Assembly (NCBI GenBank): GCA_045540975.1
Contig: JAZQIE010000100.1
Location: 1-9,933 of the forward strand
Length of the DNA stretch: 9,933 nucleotides
From: SIG510 sp045540975
GTDB taxonomy: Bacteria; Bacillota; Clostridia; Oscillospirales; JAAYXM01
Direction of reading: 5' to 3'
Part shown: positions 6,249-9,933 of the stretch, in pieces
Layout: each line of letters opens with the position of its first letter
How positions within the stretch are numbered: the stretch's first letter is position 1
Notes under the pieces: model-generated
Told to the model about the DNA's origin: nothing
The model's database searches: none
Seen by the model: only the letters and a program-made list of their open reading frames with translations
Program-made: the position numbers and the translations under genes

Positions 6249-6380
6249 TCATCGAATCGTTCCGTCCGGATTCACTCGAATGTAATTTCCGGGTTTTCCA
6301 TCCGGAGATGCATCCCAATGTTCTCCTCCATGATTGGATTTATCTTTTTTAAAAATCCATTTACCGCTCTCCTCTATCCC
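6249..6380 (-). pseudogene. Orphan C-terminal tip of a polymorphic toxin
   Basis: From a stop at 6381 the frame stays open for 43 codons without an ATG and ends at TGA 6249. Key residues are ESGKWIFKKDKSNHGGEHWD, then PDGKPGNYIRVNPDGTIR. The HGGEHWD plus closing PDG-x-IR pattern looks like the extreme C-terminus of RHS/WapA-type toxin domains. All delivery and repeat domains are missing. ATA or ATT would be the only near-cognate starts, so I regard it as a remnant. It lies directly behind a repeat promoter (6383-6412) and in front of gene 5640, as expected after recombination moved a toxin-tip and immunity pair away from its full-length gene. The exact toxin family is uncertain. Confidence 0.6.
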
Positions 6381-6382
6381 CT

Positions 6383-6412
6383 ATTCTACCACATTCTCCC
6401 CCACCCGCGCAA
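6383..6412 (-). promoter_or_regulatory. Repeat-borne promoter of the toxin-remnant and 5640 unit
   Basis: Minus strand TTGCGC (6407-6412), 18 bases, TAGAAT (6383-6388), followed at once by AGGGGATAGAGGAG instead of the hairpin leader. The same short leader occurs at R6 (9150-9163). Confidence 0.6.
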
Positions 6413-6468
6413 GTTTACCGTAATAGTTTTATGTAAACGGAACGTTTGCATAGGAAAGAGGGAGGGTT
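6383..6468 (-). repeat. Array repeat copy R4 (promoter only, second leader class)
   Basis: It shares the promoter, GTTTAC/GTAAAC repeat and AAACG-GAA-CGTTT hairpin with the other copies, but has no CATATCGAG hairpin modules. Homology stops at the -10 box, where a short AGGGGATAGAGG leader begins. Confidence 0.85.
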
Positions 6469-6473
6469 GGGGG

Positions 6474-6515
6474 TGAGGAATGAGGAATGAGGAATGATGA
6501 ATGAGGGATGAGGGA
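6474..6515. repeat. Heptamer tandem repeat TGAGGAA
   Basis: Six units of seven bases, TGAGGAA x3, TGATGAA, TGAGGGA x2, embedded in a 75-base purine-only-like tract (about 6455-6535). It lies between the terminator of gene 6630 and promoter R4, where other copies have only AAAGAGGGAGG. It is probably a slippage expansion of that purine stretch. Confidence 0.8.
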
Positions 6516-6547
6516 GAGGGGTGTGGGGGTGGGCAAGAATAAAAGTC

Positions 6548-6570
6548 GGGACGGAGAAAATCTCCGTCCC
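6548..6570 (-). terminator. Intrinsic terminator of gene 6630
   Basis: GGGACGGAGA/TCTCCGTCCC, ten perfect base pairs around AAA, followed on the minus strand by GACTTTTATT. The wobble position seen in the other terminators is restored here to A-T. Confidence 0.75.
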
Positions 6571-6629
6571 TTTTGGTTGTGATGTGGTATCTAAAAAAGG
6601 TGTGTCTGCAAGGGGATCACCCAAGCGGC

Positions 6630-7070
6630 TCACAATTCTTGTTTCAGTCGTTCCTTCATGCGGAAATAGGCGTCCAGCTTCGTTCCGATTGTGTGTGCGG
6701 TTTCCGGTTCGACCAATTCGGGCAAAGGCGCCAAAAGATTGGTTAATGCATAGTATTTCAAGGCATTGCTTGTGTGTTCGGAATCGATGATTGCCATTAG
6801 CATCTTCGCACAGTCTGTGTACCAATACTGCCATTGATATACCCAACCGATAGAAAGCATGGTGTTCCCCGACTCCTCGTCGTGATACAGCTTGCGCGCC
6901 ATCATTTCATCTGCGATTTGCTTGATTTTGGAGCTGACCGTTTCCCGTCCATCTGCATCGCGCGTTTTAAAGAACTCACACAAAGCATCTGCGACATCAT
7001 TCAATTGTCCGACCGTCCATTCACAAAGCGGTGATGTTTGGAATAAGTTGTTTGCTTCCTGTACCGTCAT
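6630..7070 (-). CDS. Hypothetical protein, single-gene unit
   Basis: A 146-residue, probably all-helical soluble protein. It is rich in tryptophan and tyrosine around residues 75-85 (GWVYQWQYWYTDCAK), and a helix-turn-helix-like run follows (LKYYALTNLLAPLPELVEPE). I do not recognise a family. ATG 7070 has AAGGGG nine bases upstream; the upstream TTG at 7079 lies against the SD and is unlikely. It has its own promoter (7247-7275) and terminator (6548-6570). The one-gene cassette with repeats on both sides is what one expects of an exchangeable immunity gene; that role is unproven. Confidence 0.65.
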   Translation of the reverse strand: MTVQEANNLFQTSPLCEWTVGQLNDVADALCEFFKTRDADGRETVSSKIKQIADEMMARKLYHDEESGNTMLSIGWVYQWQYWYTDCAKMLMAIIDSEHTSNALKYYALTNLLAPLPELVEPETAHTIGTKLDAYFRMKERLKQEL

Positions 7071-7108
7071 ATGCGCCAACCCCTTTCTAATTCAAAAAGC
7101 TCCCCCAT

Positions 7109-7129
7109 GCATCAGAGAGTGATGCTCTC
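7109..7129 (-). promoter_or_regulatory. Two overlapping alternative hairpins before gene 6630
   Basis: GCATCA-GAGAG-TGATGC (7109-7125) and GAGAG-TGATG-CTCTC (7115-7129) share bases and cannot form together. They lie about 40 bases upstream of the ATG, just before the SD. The geometry is that of a small translational switch, but the stems are short. With R5 and T5 this accounts for the 325 bases 7071-7395. Confidence 0.3.
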
Positions 7130-7183
7130 CCTTACGGTATCTCGTCGCGCAAGCGACAGATCGAGTGCGCGGCGCATATCGAG

Positions 7184-7219
7184 TCAGCAAGACATATCGA
7201 GAATTCCTATGGAATTCAT
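7184..7219 (-). CDS. Candidate leader peptide, shortened (11 codons)
   Basis: ATG 7219 opens MNSIGILDMSC and meets TGA at 7184-7186. The stop arises from the same base change (T to A on the plus strand) that breaks the GTCT hairpin. Beyond it the frame reopens as MRRALDLSLARRD and continues to a TGA at about 7113. This copy looks decayed. Confidence 0.3.
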   Translation of the reverse strand: MNSIGILDMSC

Positions 7220-7246
7220 ATCGACAAACGCAGCTTCGCTAAGTTC

Positions 7247-7275
7247 ATTCTACCACACTTCCCCCACCCGCGCAA
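7247..7275 (-). promoter_or_regulatory. Repeat-borne promoter of gene 6630
   Basis: Minus strand TTGCGC (7270-7275), 17 bases, TAGAAT (7247-7252). Confidence 0.6.
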
Positions 7276-7361
7276 GTTTACCGTAATAGTTTTATGTCAA
7301 CCGCAAGGTTGAGGGTGAGGGGTGAGGGAATAGTGAAAAGGTTAGATGGCGAAACAGAAAA

Positions 7362-7388
7362 GGGGCGGAGAAAAATCTCTCCGTCCCC
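7362..7388 (-). terminator. Intrinsic terminator of the 8738-7396 unit
   Basis: GGGGCGGAGA pairs with TCTCCGTCCCC (one bulge), eight bases after the stop of gene 7396. The minus-strand T-run is CTTTTCTG. Confidence 0.7.
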
Positions 7389-7395
7389 AAGCGAC

Positions 7396-7812
7396 TTAAA
7401 GCAATGTGCAAATCGGCTCTGCCTTACAAGCCACTTCGACAACCGCATCCTCGGTAAAAATCATGTAGTGTTTCAATGCTTCTTTGCTGCCTTCCGACGT
7501 TGCACCGTAACTCAAGGCGTGAACGCGGTCGATATATTCCGAGGCTTCAGCAACATACAAGAACTGATCTGAAACTCCGAACTTTTTAAGCAACATTCCA
7601 AGCAAATCATTATATTCGAAATTGAAGTATGTCCGAGTTACCTTGAAACACCCGCGACCTGCTCCCGGAAATTTTATGGAAAGCCTGTATTTAAGGTCAT
7701 CCATATCATACAGAATCACTTCCAACGTATCACCCAAGCATTGAAGTTTTTCCAAATCCAATATTCTGGGAGGAAGACCCTCTATCGGTTTCCAAATATG
7801 CATGTGTTCCAT
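7396..7812 (-). CDS. Putative immunity-like protein
   Basis: A 138-residue soluble protein. It opens with WKPIEGLPPRILDLEKL, has a beta-rich middle, and ends with a segment of the form HYMIFTEDAVVEVA. From memory this layout, W-x-P at the start and HY-x-I-x-T-x-x-D near the end, recurs in a family of short uncharacterised Firmicutes proteins found near secreted toxins; I cannot name it. ATG 7812 has AAAGG about eleven bases upstream; ATG 7803 is an alternative. It is last of four genes (8738, 8292, 7896, 7396) and lies 83 bases after gene 7896. It is followed directly by a terminator. Confidence 0.65.
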   Translation of the reverse strand: MEHMHIWKPIEGLPPRILDLEKLQCLGDTLEVILYDMDDLKYRLSIKFPGAGRGCFKVTRTYFNFEYNDLLGMLLKKFGVSDQFLYVAEASEYIDRVHALSYGATSEGSKEALKHYMIFTEDAVVEVACKAEPICTLL

Positions 7813-7895
7813 ATCGGCTCACGCCTTTCCTTTTGTTGATTCCCAACGTCCACAATCCATTTTCCGAAGAACTTCCACTCACCGCTTGGGCTCAC

Positions 7896-8282
7896 TCAAT
7901 AAAATTCCTGCAAAAACGAAACACCGAGCATGAGATTCAGATTCAGGTATTCCAAATTCTTGATTGCAGAATGCGGAAGTGTAAATCCGAATTGAATCTC
8001 GTCCGGATATGCCGAAACCCACAAGGAGGTTTGACATTGCTTTGACAGTTCGTCAAGCACTTCTTTGCGACTTGCCAAGTCATCAAGAAATGTACAAATT
8101 CTTTCTTCCACTTCGTTAGTTTCACACTCTACTCCAAAATACAGCAAATCTTTCTCTCGCAACGTCCCATCGCGAAGCCGTTCGCCTTTCGGATAATACC
8201 GAAACGACTCCCGACCAAGCTTTTTTGCGATTTCGTGCGGATTGTTCACTTCACCCGCAAGATACAAATTAACGAAAACCAT
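7896..8282 (-). CDS. DUF4279-like protein
   Basis: A 128-residue soluble protein. The start (VNLYLAGEVNNPHEIAKKLG) and the later alternation of strands, including LWVSAYPDEIQFGFTLP and a closing segment of small hydrophobic strands, match the layout of the DUF4279 family. That family is of unknown function and is often encoded singly or next to toxin genes, where it is suspected of acting as immunity. The assignment is by eye. ATG 8282 has AAGGTG eight bases upstream. It lies nine bases after gene 8292, so the two are co-translated. Residue count is normal for the family. Confidence 0.65.
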   Translation of the reverse strand: MVFVNLYLAGEVNNPHEIAKKLGRESFRYYPKGERLRDGTLREKDLLYFGVECETNEVEERICTFLDDLASRKEVLDELSKQCQTSLWVSAYPDEIQFGFTLPHSAIKNLEYLNLNLMLGVSFLQEFY

Positions 8283-8291
8283 AGTTGCACC

Positions 8292-8657
8292 TTACCGTAT
8301 TAATTGATCACAAGCATCAACAAAATCATTTAATTGAAACATCTCGTTACAATGAAAGTTCTTCCATGGTGAGTCAATCCGCCAACCACCCTTTGTGTTT
8401 ACAAATGAAAGCAACGGATTGTCCTCTGTTTCCACGCTGTTGTAAAAGAAATCGGACGATTCGGAATGCAGTTTTTCTCTCCACGTGAAATAAGCGAAAA
8501 GAAACTCCAAGATTGGAAACAACGGTTCCTCAAAGAAAACCTTTCCATGAATCAGGATACGGATGTCGTGTTCCTCTTTTAACAAATCATGAAGCGGCAG
8601 TTTTAAGATTTCGTCAGGTGATAACCCACAGGAATAACTTGATTTTATTTCAATCAT
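8292..8657 (-). CDS. Putative immunity-like protein
   Basis: A 121-residue soluble, acidic protein. Its middle reads ILIHGKVFFEEPLFPILEFL, followed by FFYNSVETEDNPLLSF and a tryptophan pair (GGWRIDSPW). This looks like a widespread uncharacterised family of short Firmicutes proteins, possibly DUF7878, but I am not certain of the name. ATG 8657 follows GAGGGG by seven bases and is preferred to GTG 8660. It is the second gene of the four-gene unit; the next gene begins nine bases after its stop. Association with toxin-immunity arrays is inferred from context. Confidence 0.62.
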   Translation of the reverse strand: MIEIKSSYSCGLSPDEILKLPLHDLLKEEHDIRILIHGKVFFEEPLFPILEFLFAYFTWREKLHSESSDFFYNSVETEDNPLLSFVNTKGGWRIDSPWKNFHCNEMFQLNDFVDACDQLIR

Positions 8658-8737
8658 CACGATTCCCCTCTCCCGTAAGTTTCATGAGCAAAACGCGGTG
8701 CCACTCGCGGTTTCTCTGCAAAGCAATCTCGCCGCAC

Positions 8738-9136
8738 TCATTCTGTTTCGCTGATTCTTATCTCCGGCAACAATCGATCATGTTTTTGGTTTGTGCCCGC
8801 ATAATCACCAATAAATACTACTTCTATCCGATTATCACCTTTTTCCAAATTGAATTCGGCGGTTTCACAATCGGTTGTGTATCCGGGTAACAACGCTTCT
8901 TTCAATAACCCGTTTTTAACGTCATTCTCAAATAAACCGCTGAGTGTAACTTTTGCAGCTTCTGTATTCGGATTGTTTATCAAGACATTGCAAACAATAT
9001 AAACCTTATTATTCTCAATTCTGAAACTCGAATAAAAGCTCTCATTGCTATCAATCCTTATTTCTCTTTTTTGACAAGAGCACAAGCATAAAACGATAAA
9101 TGACAATACAAGCAGAATAAAAACTCTTTGTTTCAT
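8738..9136 (-). CDS. Small lipoprotein, unknown function
   Basis: A 132-residue exported lipoprotein. A basic start (MKQR) and a hydrophobic stretch lead to a lipobox L18-C19-S20-C21, so Cys21 should be lipidated and the rest displayed outside the membrane. The mature part is beta-rich (KVYIVCNVLINNPNTEAAKV) and ends in a conserved-looking FIGDYAGTNQKHDRLLPEI segment, recalling secreted Ig-like proteins of Firmicutes. ATG 9136 has GAGGGG seven bases upstream; the GTG at 9142 is too close. It is first in the unit with 8292, 7896 and 7396, driven by the promoter at 9158-9186. An external protein beside cytosolic ones could protect against a toxin acting at the surface. Confidence 0.75.
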   Translation of the reverse strand: MKQRVFILLVLSFIVLCLCSCQKREIRIDSNESFYSSFRIENNKVYIVCNVLINNPNTEAAKVTLSGLFENDVKNGLLKEALLPGYTTDCETAEFNLEKGDNRIEVVFIGDYAGTNQKHDRLLPEIRISETE

Positions 9137-9157
9137 ATACACACCCCTCTATCCCCT

Positions 9158-9186
9158 ATTCTACCACATTCTTTCTTACCCCGCAA
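9158..9186 (-). promoter_or_regulatory. Repeat-borne promoter of the 8738-7396 unit
   Basis: Minus strand TTGCGG (9181-9186), 17 bases, TAGAAT (9158-9163). The leader is the short AGGGGATAGAGGGG form, which also provides the SD of gene 8738. Confidence 0.6.
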
Positions 9187-9240
9187 GTTTACCGTAATAG
9201 TTTTATGTAAACGAGACGTTTGCATAGGAAAGAGGGAGGA
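9158..9240 (-). repeat. Array repeat copy R6 (promoter only, second leader class)
   Basis: Promoter, GTTTAC/GTAAAC repeat and AAACG-AGA-CGTTT hairpin are present; hairpin modules are absent. The spacer region differs from the other copies (TTTCTTACCCC instead of the long C-run), making this the most divergent promoter copy. Confidence 0.85.
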
Positions 9241-9258
9241 ATGTTGAGGGAAGAACAG

Positions 9259-9291
9259 AAAAGGGGCGGAGAAAATCTCTCCGCCCCTTTT
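9259..9291 (-). terminator. Intrinsic terminator of gene 9303
   Basis: AAAAGGGGCGGAGA/TCTCCGCCCCTTTT, fourteen perfect base pairs around AAATC, eleven bases after the stop of gene 9303. The wobble position of the other terminators is here a G-C pair. Confidence 0.85.
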
Positions 9292-9302
9292 GGTTTGTGA
9301 TG

Positions 9303-9674
9303 TTAGAAGCACATTCTGACAATCAAAAGAATCATACCCAAAAACGCGGTGGGCATTGCCCACAGAGCAAAGCGTTTCGCCTCGTGTTTCAATGCCTCCA
9401 AATCCTTGGGGTGCTCTTGCTTATCAAACAACAGAAGGCATGCAGCAATAAACATGGGGTTGCCGCTCCAGTTATGGCGATAATATCGCGCGTACAATTC
9501 GGGATAGTTCGCTTTGATGTACCGATCCCCACGCTCTGCGATGCGCCACTGCAAAATCATAAGGTAAAACAGATTCAAAAACATTATCACGACCGAGCCC
9601 GAAGCCCATATCGCAAACAGCATTGCCGCTTCGATACCAATTTGAATCACCAACTTCGTTTTTTGTCGATTCAT
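9303..9674 (-). CDS. Small integral membrane protein, unknown family
   Basis: A 123-residue protein with a broad N-terminal hydrophobic region (about residues 12-42, one or two segments), a charged central part (YIKANYPELYARYYRHNWSG), a short hydrophobic stretch (FIAACLLL), another charged part and a last membrane segment (about 105-121). The layout, two membrane ends around a charged domain, is slightly reminiscent of UspB-like proteins, but no family assignment is justified. ATG 9674 has GAGGTG five bases upstream. A 44-codon leader frame ends TGA-N4-ATG just before it, so translation may be coupled. Its promoter is at 9841-9869 and terminator at 9259-9291. Confidence 0.7.
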   Translation of the reverse strand: MNRQKTKLVIQIGIEAAMLFAIWASGSVVIMFLNLFYLMILQWRIAERGDRYIKANYPELYARYYRHNWSGNPMFIAACLLLFDKQEHPKDLEALKHEAKRFALWAMPTAFLGMILLIVRMCF

Positions 9675-9678
9675 CCCT

Positions 9679-9813
9679 TCACCTCAACTGTTCTCCAAGA
9701 AGCATCAAAATAACAAGATACCACGGCTTTGTTATCTCGTCCCGAAGGGACATATCGAGTGCGCGGCACATATCGAGTCTGCAAGACATATCGAGAATTC
9801 CGATGGAATTCAT
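9679..9813 (-). CDS. Candidate coupling peptide (MNSIG type, 44 codons)
   Basis: ATG 9813 opens MNSIGILDM, then SCRLDM, CRALDM, SLRDEI from three hairpin modules, and continues through unique sequence (TKPWYLVILMLLGEQLR) to TGA 9679-9681. The stop lies four bases from the ATG of gene 9303, the same gap as at gene 3737. The unique part is hydrophobic and stays open for 17 codons. No SD precedes the ATG; the transcript from the repeat promoter would have a 5' end only about 20 bases upstream. Confidence 0.45.
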   Translation of the reverse strand: MNSIGILDMSCRLDMCRALDMSLRDEITKPWYLVILMLLGEQLR

Positions 9814-9900
9814 ATCGACAAATGCAGCTTCGCTAAGTTCATTCTACCACACTTCCCCCACCCGCGCAAGTTTACCGTAATAGTTTTATGTAAACCGCGA
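9735..9900 (-). repeat. Array repeat copy R7 (most complete)
   Basis: It has the full set of modules: GTCCC-GAA-GGGAC (9739-9751), GTGC-GCG-GCAC (9759-9769), GTCT-GCA-AGAC (9777-9787), GAATTCC-GAT-GGAATTC (9795-9811) and AGC-TTC-GCT (9826-9834). Promoter and GTTTAC/GTAAAC follow. The outer AAACG hairpin has decayed, and after it a purine-rich tract runs to the window end (9900-9933), where I see no gene. Confidence 0.9.
9841..9869 (-). promoter_or_regulatory. Repeat-borne promoter of gene 9303
   Basis: Minus strand TTGCGC (9864-9869), 17 bases, TAGAAT (9841-9846), with the GTTTAC/GTAAAC inverted repeat directly upstream. Confidence 0.6.
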
Positions 9901-9933
9901 AGTTGGGAGGGGCGGTGGGATATGGGATGAGGG

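Larger units (their letters stand above)
7136..7300 (-). repeat. Array repeat copy R5
   Basis: Modules: GTCGC-GCAA-GCGAC (7144-7157), GTGC-GCG-GCGC with a wobble pair, GTCA-GCA-AGAC with one broken pair, GAATTCC-TAT-GGAATTC and AGCTTCGCT, then promoter. The left half of the GTAAAC palindrome has become GTCAAC. The usual AAACG hairpin is replaced by a different one, CAACC-GCAA-GGTTG. Confidence 0.9.

Noticed and set aside
7241..7252. Ten-codon frame MNLAKLRLSI beginning in the -10 box of hairpin-type copies
   Set aside because: Its ATG overlaps TAGAAT, so it would not be included in a transcript starting from that promoter. It could be read only from upstream transcription, as in gene 4121 where a native gene replaces its beginning.
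7782..7895. GTG-initiated 37-codon frame between genes 7896 and 7396
   Set aside because: It has no SD, overlaps gene 7396 out of frame and shows no recognisable sequence.
4050..9811. CRISPR array suggested by the CATATCGAG repeats
   Set aside because: The repeated unit is only nine bases, the intervening sequences are palindromes that recur in every copy rather than unique spacers, and no cas gene is present.
5344..9880. Plus-strand frames ending EFISTNAASLSSFYHTSPTRASLP-like in several repeat copies
   Set aside because: They arise from the repeat being open on both strands. On this strand the variable loop bases give Met, Thr or Lys, not a conserved class, and the frames have no SD and run against all real genes.
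3501..9900. Integron cassette array with attC sites
   Set aside because: The unit organisation is cassette-like, but the repeats lack the paired R and L boxes of attC sites and no integrase is visible. Each repeat carries a promoter, which attC sites normally do not.
3517..9900. MITE or insertion sequence
   Set aside because: No terminal inverted repeats at the element boundaries, no target duplications and no transposase. The copies have variable ends and variable module content.

Overview
The window looks like the chromosome of a Gram-positive, anaerobic Clostridia-type bacterium (Oscillospirales-like, possibly gut-derived). This is inferred from strong purine-rich Shine-Dalgarno (SD) sites, sigma-A-type promoters, dense intrinsic terminators and short hypothetical proteins. 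No taxonomic marker gene is present. Every gene I can support lies on the minus strand, so transcription runs from high to low coordinates.

Region 1 (1-2860) is an ordinary two-gene operon. A near-perfect consensus promoter (TTGACA-17-TATAAT, 2829-2857) drives a membrane-anchored NDP-sugar 4,6-dehydratase of the CapD/FlaA1/WbpM type (859-2760). One base further on is a membrane-bound GGDEF diguanylate cyclase (99-857). A 16-bp perfect hairpin terminates the unit (40-76). The pairing suggests surface-polysaccharide synthesis linked to c-di-GMP signalling.

Region 2 (about 2900-9933) is an accessory array of short, mutually unrelated genes of 97-200 codons. They are arranged in five complete transcription units: gene 2942; genes 5018+4497+4121+3737; a toxin remnant plus 5640; gene 6630; genes 8738+8292+7896+7396; and then a sixth, gene 9303, whose promoter is near the window's right end. 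The composition resembles an orphan immunity-gene array of a polymorphic-toxin system: there is a DUF4279-like protein, a possible CdiI-like protein, small membrane proteins, a lipoprotein, and a C-terminal toxin-tip remnant directly in front of one candidate immunity gene. Most of these proteins have no family I can name.

The striking part is what separates the units. Seven copies of a repeated intergenic element carry a promoter (TTGCGC-17/18-TAGAAT), an upstream inverted repeat, and usually a leader built from tiny hairpin modules joined by CATATCGAG linkers. A GGGGCGGA-type terminator closes each preceding unit. The hairpin leader also contains a short open reading frame starting MNS(I/L/V)G with a hexapeptide periodicity. 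In two copies it ends TGA-N4-ATG against the next gene, and in a third it ends at that gene's SD. The element therefore looks like a portable promoter, leader and terminator module that may allow shuffling and coupled expression of the array genes.
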